This document shows, one piece after another, positions 45,574-57,300 of a stretch of 64,000 nucleotides of DNA (position 1 is its first letter; each line of letters starts with the position of its first letter). The stretch covers positions 14,596,734 to 14,660,733 of the forward strand of contig NC_089738.1 in assembly GCF_035083965.1 (NCBI RefSeq), read 5' to 3'. Under the pieces are notes generated by a model. That model ran no database searches and was not told where the DNA came from. It worked only from the letters and a program-made list of their open reading frames with translations. Origin of the DNA: Branchiostoma lanceolatum. Taxonomy: Eukaryota > Chordata > Leptocardii > Amphioxiformes > Branchiostomatidae. A program made the position numbers and the translations under genes.

Positions 45574-46677
45574 AATACTCTCCAGTTGGAAAATGTTTAA
45601 GTAGTACTATACGATAAATATAGGATGAAATGCTGACAAGACTTGTGTTCTGTACTGACCCAGCCTTCATACCGTCCCGGAACGTTGTATATATTTGGAA
45701 CGTTTTTCATAAAGATACACCTGGAAGTAGCTTCACTGTATAAGATATCTCACCAGTACAACAAATACGAAGTTAGGATAGTATTGAATATATCTTCAAG
45801 TGACCTTATATAATTAAAGACACAAGAGACATGAAAGGGATCTCAATGTAGATAGTGATTTATTGTGTTACTCTTTGATAATTACGTATTGAGCGAATTA
45901 ATCTTTTCTCGTATTGCTTGTTGTTTGTTTAGAAGTATTAAATGGAAGGAGTGACTACAACAATTATTTACAAGCCTGATTGCATTGCATAGAATTTAGG
46001 TAATTTCAAAAAGATTTGGGTTGTTTTTAATGTTGTCACTGTTTTTATCTTTAACATGCACAAAGATATGTGATTTTACTCTTTGTAAATCCTGCTGCAG
46101 TATTACATTTGTAGAAATTATTACTATTGATGGCATTACCCTGCAGTTTCTTAAACATATCAATTGCATTAAGTTTAAGTATGTTCGTTTTGTACCTAAC
46201 GTACTTAATACTAGTATGATCGTAACTTCTTTACTACACACCGTTTCCAATGGTTTTCAATGAGTAGGCGTGCTAGATCATAACGAGGACAAGGATATAG
46301 GGAGCGGCCCTTACTAACAGTTGTGTACCTGTCAAATAGACCGATAGTGTTCTGTATGATAACTTATCCACCAATAATGTATGATTTCAAATCAACTTGA
46401 GGAACAAGAGAGGACACGGAAATGGAAGACTGAGAAATCTAGGAACGATTTCCATGCTGTAAGCAAGTTGTAATCCAAGAAACCGAGCGGAGGTATTGAT
46501 ATATGCAGAAAGAGGCCGAGCGACCTTGACCGCATCTTGGAAGGTTGTTGGTGCTGCTATATCAACAAGGAAGTCTTCATTGTTACGAGTAACCTTTGTC
46601 GTCGTCGGTCAATGTTAGGGTGACAAGCCCTCCGCCACATTACATGTAATAGTATATAGCTATAGCATCCCTGCCGA

Positions 46678-46751
46678 TAGCTGCGGCGACTGTTGGAGGC
46701 TAATGTATAAGACTACAAGTAAAAGAAGCCCTCCAACAGTCGCCGCGGCTA
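46678..46751. mobile_element. 74-bp TAG...CTA MITE
   Basis: TAGCTGCGGCGACTGTTGGAGG is mirrored by CCTCCAACAGTCGCCGCGGCTA around a 30-bp centre. It is flanked by CCCTGCCGA and CCCTGCTGA (8 of 9 identical). It lies between the caveolin and lectin genes. Confidence 0.8.
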
Positions 46752-46944
46752 CCCTGCTGACACAAGCGTCCATAAGGAAACAATTGACCCTAGATTAACG
46801 CAACGGACGTGGATAGCATGTTCTTATTTGATTTCCCGTCTAGAGGGTCATTTCCAAGAATGGCTATGCTACAACGGGACGACCCCAAAGGGAAGTGATA
46901 GGATGCAGATTATCGGAAAGGGACAACTCAGAAAGGAGTTGTGT

Positions 46945-46994
46945 GAGTAAGTGCGTGTGTGTGAAAGTAAGTGTGTGTGTGTGTGTGAGTGTGT

Positions 46995-47059
<65 letters not shown>

Positions 47060-47090
47060 TAAGTGTGTGCGTGCGTGCGTGCGTGGATTT
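46945..47090. repeat. (GT)n microsatellite
   Basis: Dinucleotide array with GTGC interruptions at its 3' end. Reading frames over it are artefacts. Confidence 0.95.
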
Positions 47091-47682
47091 TCCCTTCTTA
47101 TAGTAATTGCCCTGGCCGTATGCGGCTCAACCATAAATGCAAAGAGAGAGCACGAAGAAGAATCATTTACGAAGCAACCTACGACTGTTTAACAATATAT
47201 TGTTTTCCATGTTTCACAAATTTCCCATACTAATTTACATACTGGTCCATCTCCAAGGACAATATGTTTTCTTTAAGTTACGGACATTCGTTCTGAATAA
47301 CGTTAGTATTACTTAATAGGGGGCGATTTGATAAATATAAAACCGGTAGGCAATAACTTAAGAGGCCAGCTCAAAAAACACAGGCTGACAGAAACAGGCT
47401 ATGCTTTGGCCCGGTAAAACACCCCTGAGCCGACCCGTAGAGAATGGTGACAAATAAGAAATAATCAGGCTCCTTACACTTAACCATCGTGTTGAATCTT
47501 GGTCTTTTTTGCAATAGCAAGCAATATCAGACGAACAAGGAAGTTTTTACAGCTACAACTACTAGCTATATGACAGGAAGCGTAAAAAAACTTCCTCAGC
47601 ATGACATATCCCAAAGAGAAAGCCGCTGGCGCTGGCCGGCGTTTCCTGTTGTTGATTCCTTGACAAGTCCACTTGGAAGGAG

Positions 47683-47690
47683 TATAAAAG
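47683..47690 (+). promoter_or_regulatory. TATA box of the lectin gene
   Basis: TATAAAAG lies about 30 bp before a likely transcription start near 47713. It is followed by a short noncoding exon that ends at a good donor, GACTCAGGTTGG (47773/47774). Confidence 0.7.
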
Positions 47691-48193
47691 GCCTGTCGTA
47701 TTTCAGATTTTACAGTGTTCGAGAGAAGACACAGTGACTCAACTCTCAACGCACGGCTACTCTGGAGACTCAGGTTGGTACCCTTCTTGCATGAAGTTTG
47801 ATTTTTCTGTGCGTATATTGATGGCGAGCAATGTGTGTTCTGCTTTGACATCGTAACTTCAATGAAATATTTCGGTACAAGTTATTTCGTACGTCAAGTA
47901 ATGATTGTTTGAATTGGGAAATTCTATGAAATCACGATGCGGACGTCAAAATGCACGGCCGCTTGGTGTAACTTACCATAAACCTTTAGAAAAAGCGTAT
48001 GTCAACGACTAAAATGCTTCTGTGCACAAGTATTGGTTTGTACACTAATCCACATCAGTGAAAGGAATCTTACTGTCACGTTAGTAGTAAGATAGCTTGA
48101 AGCTTTGGAGCTTTCACTTTAACCTTGTAAGCTGCACATAATGACCTTGTTTTTTTTCTTATCTTTCGACAGGTTTTCCGACAAGTTCTCAGC

Positions 48194-49501
48194 ATGAAGA
48201 CGTTTGTGGTCCTTGCTTTCCTGTTGGCTGCTTTCATCGCTCCAAGTGTACAACGTAAATACTGTACCTTTTCTAGTTTCTTTTACTGTTTTATAATTGC
48301 AATGGCGTTGAAATGAACGATTACCATTGGTTGGTCGGTAAATCTGTAGTTCGAATCTGACATGATTTTTGTATCTGTATCGTCGGTATAACGTCCGCCA
48401 CACAGTTGGTAGTATTTAGTATAATCTCATCATCGCCCGATAGACGAGCGTATTTTTTCGCCTGAAAATCTATATACTACCTATCACGTGCACATTGAAC
48501 GGGGCTCATTGACCTGCCAACGTCGACAGATCTCTATAATCGAGCGATTAACTGTCGTATTATTGCCGAAATGTCATTTAGAGCACCCAGACTCGTCGGC
48601 CGATCAATTTTCTTCCTGTGTGACCAGGGCTTAAACACAACAGGCTTGAGTCCGAGTTAAGGCAAACTTGATTTAAGGTGAAAGTCATAACATTTAGTGT
48701 GATATTAGCCTGTTTTTACACAAGCTCTCGCTGGCGGCGGTTAACGTCCTCCTCCCCTAGGGGTGGTATCCTTTGGGCCGGCCGCTAGGAGCGCGATTTA
48801 GCCAGGCTAGTGTGATATAGTCCGAGCTTAATTATTTCCGTCTTCTGATCACACAGAAAACATCGTGACCTGCGAGCATGAGACGGCGGTCCTGTCCTGT
48901 GGGTCCGGGGAGGAGATGGTGGTGACAGCCGCCAACTACGGCCGGACCTCGTCCTGTCCCTGCGGAGGACCGATCAGGACCCAGCGCTGTTACGCTCGCA
49001 ACAGTCTCCGGATTGTCCGCGGCGCCTGTAACGGTCAGCGCGCCTGCACCATCCGTGCCCATAATGACGTCTTCGGAGACCCGTGTGTCGGCACCTTCAA
49101 GTACCTGGAAGTCAGCTACTACTGCAGGCGTCCGCTTTCAGGTGAGAGGGACCAATCGTACAAGTATAATAATAACATATACTCTTTTTTTGCCTCAGTA
49201 TGGAAGGGACGGGAAAGACCACGAGGGGCATATAACGTTGTAGCCAGCTAAAGAAAAAGATGTGGACGATTCATACAATGAATATGCAGGGTATTGTGCT
49301 GATCTTCAAACACACACGCACACACGCGCGCGCGCGCTCCCATACGCACAGCCACAAACACGCACGCGTGCGCGCGCTCACACGCACACACACACACAAC
49401 ACGCGCACACACACACACACACTCACACTCACACTCACACACACACAAACACACAACACGCGCACACACGCACACTCACACTCACACTCACACACACACA
49501 A

Positions 49502-49533
<32 letters not shown>

Positions 49534-49806
49534 ACACACACACATGTACACACACACACACAAACACACACACAGGCACACACAGGCACATATACAGTGC
49601 ACACATACAAAAACACTATCACACATCATAGTAGCAGGCTTTTAGGGACGCAGACTATAAGTTGAAACATATTGAAGTAATTGTTACAGTTATCAATATT
49701 CATCGAAAGAAGTTGTTAGCGTTCTGTTGTTTTCCCGGGGTGAGATCTTTTCACAGCCGGCTTCAGACTAAGATTTTACTTTCACTCTTGTGCAGGTCAC
49801 CATTGA
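48194..49806 (+). CDS. Secreted single-domain SUEL/rhamnose-binding-type lectin
   Basis: Coding exons 48194-48254, 48857-49141 and 49796-49806, after a noncoding exon at about 47713-47773 and acceptor CGACAG at 48171. The product is 118 residues. Residues 1-20 form a clean signal peptide (MKTFVVLAFLLAAFIAPSVQ). The rest is one galactose/rhamnose-binding lectin domain: TCEHE and LSC at its start, YGR after the first strands, then the hallmark FGDPCxGTxKYLxVxYxC. Nine cysteines are present in the mature part. In fish eggs and sea urchins such lectins bind L-rhamnose or galactose on microbes and cells; a defence or egg role here is inference. The last exon adds only GHH before TGA and otherwise is 3' UTR. 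The 3' splice at 49795 restores phase 1. Confidence 0.88.
48706..48809. mobile_element. 104-bp TAG...CTA MITE in the lectin intron
   Basis: It begins TAGCCTG and ends CAGGCTA, flanked by the exact 9-bp duplication GTGTGATAT (48697-48705 and 48810-48818). The inner part is GC-rich. It lies 47 bp before the lectin-domain exon. Confidence 0.8.
49307..49600. repeat. (CA)n microsatellite
   Basis: Interrupted CA array in the last intron of the lectin gene, with ACGCGCG patches. Frames on both strands across it are artefacts. Confidence 0.95.
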
Positions 49807-50193
49807 ATCATCCCGATGGAAGTTCAGCCGTGCCTTCGTCATCACCCTACTGCTTGCAGGTGTCATGGCTGCGACGACGTCGGGAGGGGATAGAAAAGAC
49901 CAAATAGCAATATCACGTTAGCCTTTTGACTTTTGTGAAGTAGGCGGCTCTTGTCGTCAAGCATACCCAATATATCGTTCGCATCTTTCATTTCTGATTT
50001 CTTACGGATTTTGTGTTAAAATGCCAGAAAACTCTCCTACGAGAAGGAAATTAAACAACGTGATTCTGTGTTTATAAACCGTTCATGCACAACTCTGTGT
50101 CGTAAAGTCGTGGGGCGACTGTGTGTTGGTTTCTGAAGTGAAATATGAAATTAAAAAGTGCTGCTTTGTTGTGTAAAGGTTTTCTAACATCGT

Positions 50194-50199
50194 AATAAA
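50194..50199 (+). terminator. Poly(A) signal of the lectin gene
   Basis: AATAAA about 390 bp after the stop codon, followed by a GT/T-rich stretch (CAGTCGTTTCTTTTTTC). An ATTAAA variant occurs earlier, near 50050. Confidence 0.6.
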
Positions 50200-50309
50200 G
50201 AGTGATGACGTTTACCAGTCGTTTCTTTTTTCATTACATGCAATAAAACTTCTTCTTAAAACCTTCTTCATAAAATCTGCGACAAACGTGCAAAAATGCG
50301 AACAGTTAG

Positions 50310-50573
50310 TACCCTCTACCAGGCTCCGCGGATGACTGGAAAAGTAGTAGAAATTGACCAAATAGAGTGAATAGTACGGGAGTCGGCTACGTTGAGAGGG
50401 TTCAATATACCATCCACGGGGCATGTGAGGACTCGGCATCTACAAACGGCATCAAATTAATCTAGAGGTCGCAAACTGTAACTTCTATAGTGGACTAACT
50501 CCTCTGGCATGTTGTCCGTCTATCTAGCCAATTTCTACGATTTCCAGCGACCTGTGGAGCCTGGTAGAGGCTA
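50310..50573. mobile_element. 264-bp TAG...CTA MITE
   Basis: The ends TACCCTCTACCAGGCTCC and GGAGCCTGGTAGAGGCTA are inverted repeats. The exact 9-bp flanking duplication is AACAGTTAG (50301-50309 and 50574-50582). Its TIR resembles that of the 767-bp element at 34102 (CTCTACC). Confidence 0.88.
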
Positions 50574-50914
50574 AACAGTTAGTACCTAGCTGCATGATCA
50601 TGAAGGCAATCCCAATGGATGTCCGACAGGACCCTTCAGCTTAAAAACGCAAGGGGGCGATCAGTAAAATTACAGCAAATTAGAGGGTGGCGGTCAAAGG
50701 TATATTGGACTTCTCAGTGCTGAGCCAATTGTAAATAGGTTTCACCACTTAGTTTCACAGTGATATTCTTATTTGAAACTGTTTGGCTATTTGCAAGGCC
50801 AAGAGGATACACAGATACGATAACGTAAAACTGAGGTACAAAATGTCCAGTCTACAGTTTTCACATTTGGCCTGGGACACCAGAAGGGTTAAGGGACTGC
50901 ATCCATTTTGAAAC

Positions 50915-51065
50915 TAATCTCCAAGCAGATCTACACGGTGCCAAAATCGTATATGCTAGCCAGAGAAGCTCCAGTCAGCCAGAGAAGCTCCAGTCTTGAG
51001 TCTGACTGGAGCTTCTCTGGCTAGCATATACGATTTTGGCACCGTGTAGATCTGCTTGGAGATTA
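50915..51065. repeat. Perfect 62-bp inverted repeat with 27-bp spacer
   Basis: Arms 50915-50976 and 51004-51065 are exact reverse complements. The spacer repeats the end of the left arm (AGCCAGAGAAGCTCCAGTC). Ends are TAATCTCC...GGAGATTA, flanked by TTTTGAAAC and TGTAGAAAC (7 of 9 identical), so it may be a MITE. It lies about 240 bp before the start codon of the next gene. Confidence 0.9.
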
Positions 51066-51300
51066 TGTAGAAACAACGTTAACGTACACTAACCTCGTCA
51101 GTCTCGTTTTGTCTCCTCAACCATATAATTATCTTATTCAGCGCTGACATTACTAAGCAGGTCAAATCATCCCCACCTATGCTGTAACAAAGGAAACCCC
51201 TGCGGGGCTTGAAGGGCGTTCGGTTTGGAGGTAGCTTCATTTAGGCCCCTACGGCCGACTTAGAGAGACGGATCCGCAGTACGCACGTTTACCGTGCAAC

Positions 51301-54300
51301 ATGGCGGGTCTTCCGAGGAGTTTGGGAGGCCGAGCGACCTGTTTGGTCGTGCTGGGTCTCTTGTTGACACCGTTACTGGCTGAATCGACAGGTGAGAAAG
51401 TTTGGGCGTATTGAACCACTTTGGATTATACAACTTCTGTTTACAAGGTCATGTGCAGTGTTGTCAAAGCACGACTGTGAGATACTAGTACTGAAATTGG
51501 GTTTAAAACGACAGAGAAGAAAATCTGGACCGGCCATTCTCTGAAAGGTGTGTTATAATGGCCAGAGTGAATAGAAATATTATTGTTCTTTAAATTTCCC
51601 TGCGTAAAACAGTTTGGCCAAATTGGTAAACCCCAGTGCAGTCCACTTTCACAATTGAGAGGTGGACTGCACTGGGCGACACGACTTCCCTGTACGACTT
51701 TCTCTACCCTATCCCGGGGAGGGGAACTTTTCTATCATTTGTTTATTGGTTTACGATCTCCTCTCCGATTTAGCTTAATTACCGATAGCATCAATCTCAC
51801 AGTAAAGGTTGTACCTGTGTGTATATGTGCTTGAAGCTGCTAGCATTAAACAAAATTTACGTGGAATTTGGACGCCCTAACATTGAGAACAGACCGACCT
51901 TTCTGTACCAGTCCTATACTTGTTCAAAAATCGTTTGTTGATGTCAGAATGGTGGTGCAACATATTCGGTACACGTGCGCCCAGGTTTCCTTTTTACAGC
52001 TTGCTGCTCAAGTATCGCAAATTATTTAAGACAGTCACTTCGTCGTCACTTTGTGCAGAATATATTATACACGTATTCACTAAAGAATAAGTCAACACAT
52101 GGGTGTGCCGTATTTTGCTGATAACCTTTGTAACCCTTTGTCGTATTAAAAGGGGAACCTCCCATTGGTTGTAAACCTCCCTCGTCGTTTAAAGTCGTCT
52201 TGTCCTTTCTCTGGGTCTACTGGCCAAAGGTAGCTTTTTTACACCGTTTATTCGAACTCGGATCTAGAGTCCAACACGCACTTTTTCTCGGTTTTTGTCT
52301 GTTTTGGGACGTTTTCCCACATATACGAGTCATCAAGGTTATACCCCTGGAGACATGATTAGATCTTGTTGAACGAGTACTGAGCGAGGTCAACCCAAAC
52401 ATTAGCCAGTATACTTAGTTTACTTTCATACAATGCTGTCGCTTGTTTTTATTCTTTTATGTCAAATCAGGGACAATGGTACATAGCTTTTATGCAAGAC
52501 TTCTAGCAACTAGCTTGAAACTAACAACGTTTACTAAGATCTAGAATAAACTGTAAACCTTTTTCAGATCCATGTTTTTTTTTTTATAAGCAGGAACCGA
52601 ATTGGAGTTTAAAACCCAGTAAATCCCTTGTTTGAACAGCTAGGCTAGGTTCATTTGTCCGAAAGAGCTGCATGTGTGTTGCCTGTGCAGCTTGTATTTT
52701 GAGACAATGAGCAGGAAAATCTTCAAATAGTCCAATCGCACGAACAGCATAGCCCTGATCTCCGAATAGAAAGTTAGTGATTTGCAATGCCCACACGCGG
52801 GAGCTCGACATTTTAAATGTCAAAAGCCATAAGCCATACGTCATGATGTTGTCATACATGGTCGGCGTTTCAGTGGTTGAACAATTTTGACGCAAAAGAA
52901 GGAGTATGTGTCATAACAATTGTGCAAGGTTTTAAACTGAAGTGTCAAGTTCTATATCTTGATGAAAAACCTTTGACCAATATTTTTCGCCAATTATGAA
53001 AGACAGGAGAACGTTCACTTGGCTAATACTGTGAGCGCTACGTCATAAAAATACTTCTCAGCCTAGTACCATATAGCTTGACAAATGATACAAGATGACA
53101 TACAATATCATGGGAGATGTACGTCACTGTCGACCCACTATCAGTGCAGACTAACTGACCCAACAGTAGAAGCTGGGGGTGTTCTATCTACCTATCAAAC
53201 GATGAAATTGGGACAACAATATCAAATACAATGAAGCACAAAAATGACCGTTCTTTCTGAAATGAACGTTTCTCCAGGTTCTGCTGCAGATGCCGCCAAA
53301 GCCGCGCGTCGTGAGCAGCTGTTTCAGAAGGTTCGGGCTCAAGTGGACAAAATCCTGCAGAAAGCCATCCGCACAAAACGCAACGTTGTGTAAGTACAAG
53401 TCAGTTTAAGTCACCGACGAAAGATAGCGGATGCTGTCTGAAACGTCTGACTGTTTCAAAATGTTATCCAGTTGCTTGAGTAACTGTTATTTGGAGAGTC
53501 AGTTAGATTTTTATGCCCTATACGTTTTGAAATCGCCGAGACAATCGTTTTGGCACCTGCAAAAGGTCTTTGAGTTTAAGCTTGCTAAACGATGAAGCAA
53601 TCTGCGCTGATTCCTTTAACTCCCACTGTGACTTTAAGTGCATACTGACAGAACAAAATCTTTCCACGACAACGGACATCACAAATGTATCCGACAAGCC
53701 TGATACTGGACTAATATCAAACCTAAATGTTTTCCATAGGCGGATCCGGGTGGGCTTTAAGGTATGCTCCACGAAAGAGGCCCAGCCGGAGATACAGCGG
53801 CGTATCACTGACGCTGTTGACTCAGGCCGCATCGGCGGCTTTACCACCGAGCCGGGGTCGACGCGATTCGGTAAGTTATCGTCATCGCTGGCGCTAGATG
53901 TTAGAGGTGAACGTGTTGTAGATGTAAGGTAAAAATCCCCGTTTAGACATACATTTTCATAACTTACGAGTTGCCTACTTCGTTCAAGTGAACGTGTTGT
54001 ATATGATAACTAGAGTTCCACGAACACATTATCTTCGCCAAATAATCAAGGCTTATTATGGAGAGCGATTGATATTTACGTGCTTATCACCCCCTGCAAA
54101 TTTGATCATGCACCATACCATTTGGAAGTTATGATGGGGCGAATGAGTCCAGTCTAGATGGAGTTAAAAATCATTTGGTGGTACAGGACTAGTATATGTG
54201 TAGAGTGTGCTGATACAAATGTATATGTTATAACTGGTCATGAAAAAATATGAGTATGTTGATATTATACGGGCCACAAAGGTTCGATATTGCAGTGTTG

Positions 54301-57300
54301 TAAGTTGAAAGTGATGATGAAATGGTACAGTCAATATATATGAATAGAATAAATCTTTATTTTGAAAGACATAGTACATTTACATGCGACTTTTCCGCAC
54401 CTAGCAGTGGTGCAGTTTTGGTGAAATTCATAAATATCATAATATCATAATATCGTAATATCATAATATCATGATATCATAACATCATAATATCATAATA
54501 TCATAATATCATATCATCTTGATATCATAATATCATAATATCATGATATCATAATATCATAATATCATAATATCATAATATCATAATATCATAATATCAT
54601 AATATCATAATATCATAATATCATAATATCATAATATCATAATATCATAATATCATAATATCATAATATCATAATATCATATCATAATATCATAATATCA
54701 TAATATCATAATATCATAATATCATAATATCATAATATCATAATATCATAATATCATAATATCATAATATCATAATATCATAATATCATAATATCATAAT
54801 ATCATAATATCATAATATCATAATATCATAATATCATAATATCATAATATCATAATATCATAATATCATAATATCATAATATCATAATATCATAATATCA
54901 TAATATCATAATATCATAATATCATAATATCATAATATCATAATATCATAATATCATAATATCATAATATCCTCGGCGAAGATAATTAACGTTTGTACAT
55001 TCATTTTAGCACTTTACAAGGACTGCCTACTTGGTTCTTTGCTATGTCAAAAAGCAATATTCAAAGTGTTTAATGACTTTGTGTGTCAGGCTAACCGTTG
55101 ACCTTTGATTGCAAAAGGGAACTTGGAGTACTACGCAGCCTATCGATTGACCATGGGGTTCCACGATGATCTGCGCAATGAAACATCCATGCGGTACACA
55201 GCAGTCAAAGACGACATTTTTGTGGTACGAATTCATAATACAATGCTTTATTTCCTTTATTTGTATGGTAGGCATATCTTTCTTACTTATTTTACCTGTC
55301 ACAGGAAATAGCAGTATGGGGGAAAGACGAAAAGAGCTGAAGCAAAAGTGTACATGTTGTACTTCTTACTTGTTGAGGTACCTCTTGACAAAAATGTTGA
55401 CAACTTTGAAATGTGAAGAGGAAAAGAAACAGAGACAAAGTAGACAATGTAATGTCACAATTTGTAAAGCTAGTGCTAAGTTAAAAAGTGGACCAGTATC
55501 TTTGTGGTTTCTACAGACACGAGGTACAAAAGGTGCTAAATACCTTTTTAACGTTACATACGTTAAACAATTTTCCAATAAAAAACGTCCTACATGTCTG
55601 TGTATATTGGTTAAGCAGAAAAACCAAGATACAGATTCCATTTGAAAGCTGGTAATATATTTGAATATATATCTTTTTTTTTCGATTTGTAGAATGCCTC
55701 ATCTGAGCTGGCGCTTGTGAGAGGAGTAGCCAAGGTGGACTTGGACGAGTTCAGGCCAGGGTGAGTTGGGCTGGATCTTTGTGAGCTTGTCTATTCTTGT
55801 TGAATATTTTTTTGTTCCTTCACAGTTCTCACGAAACTTTTCCGTTTGATTTTTCTGCTCTGGAAACAATCAATAACGTTACAGGTTGTTGATGCAACGA
55901 ACTTGTTTTTTTCTACTCTACTCTACTCTACTCTACTCGACTCTACTCTACTCTACTCTACTCTACTCTACTCTATCTACTCTTCTCTACTCTACTCTAC
56001 TCTACTCTACTCTACTCTACTCTACTCTACTCTACTCTACTCTACTCTACTCTACTCTACTCTACTCTACTCTACTCTACTCTACTCTACTCCTTTCTAT
56101 GAACTGCCCACTTGGTTGAAGTGAACGTGTTGTATGGTACAAATTAACTTTTGTACAGCAGTTTACCGAACTCTGAAGAACTTCTTTGCTATTGCAAAAT
56201 AATAATGATACAGGTTGTCGATGCAATAAACTTGTTCCTTTGTAGCTTCTTCTCCACCTTTGCCATCCTGAAGATCAGTGCACCGCACTATGCCGTGACT
56301 CGCACCAGGGACAAGTACAACTCCTTCGTGTCGTCAGGCATCATCGGTCCTCGTCTGCTGGACCCAAACTACACCTACTTCAGCTCAGCACCACGTAAGT
56401 GTCACGTTGGCGAAGTGGCGACGCAATTAATGATGAACAGGAGCCATTGAATTTAATTTTCAGATGTTTTTATTCAGGCTCGGACGTCTTACCCTGGCCG
56501 TGTCTCAGTGGCCAACTCCTCGATTTCCCTCCTTTCCCATTACTTAACCCTCAGATACGTGTGTTTCTAATCTAGTAATCATAACAAACACACAAGATGG
56601 TCTCCATGTGGGCTAATTAATAACAGTGTTGTGCTATCTGTCACATCGTGAGATAAAGATAAACCTCCCCCTTACAAGACTTAATATCTTCTCTTGTAAT
56701 GCACAAACCATTTGGTTTATCAAAATATTTTTTCTTGAGTATGATCTTTTCGTTTATGACTCAATTTATCTAGATATATCTGAGGCTTTTCCATTATCAA
56801 ACCTGGTGAATAGAAAACCCCTTTTCATTGAAGTTTCGAACTGCAGTTGACCTTTAACAATCAACCTTTGTGCATCGGCAGGGTCATGCAAAATCTTACC
56901 TAACTGGAATAGCAAGTTTCAGACTGTGCATTACTCATTGTAACACTACATTTAAGTTTGAAACTGTGGGTTTTAAAACTGTTCTTTGATTTTAGCTCCT
57001 AAAGTAGCCCAATCAGCAAGTTGTATTGCTATTGCCGGCTAATGTTTACTTATGACAGTCAATAATGAGGGCAAGTTGAATGAAGCCTTTTGATCTAACA
57101 CTGATATGACTTTACCTCGCCCTCCCTGAGTCATTTAAAGGCACGCCCTATTCTATTATGTCACAGCAAGGGCTGTACATAGGTCACCAGATGCTTCTGT
57201 TTTGTCATTATGACATTACCCCTCTAAGTGTGAGCCTAGGCCTGAATTTAACAGCCTTGGGGCATTACAATTGTCTGGGACACAGGCATTTTTTCTAAAA

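Noticed and set aside
55846..56124. Leu/Tyr/Ser-rich frames
   Set aside because: Translation of the (TCTAC)n array within an intron of the vWA gene.
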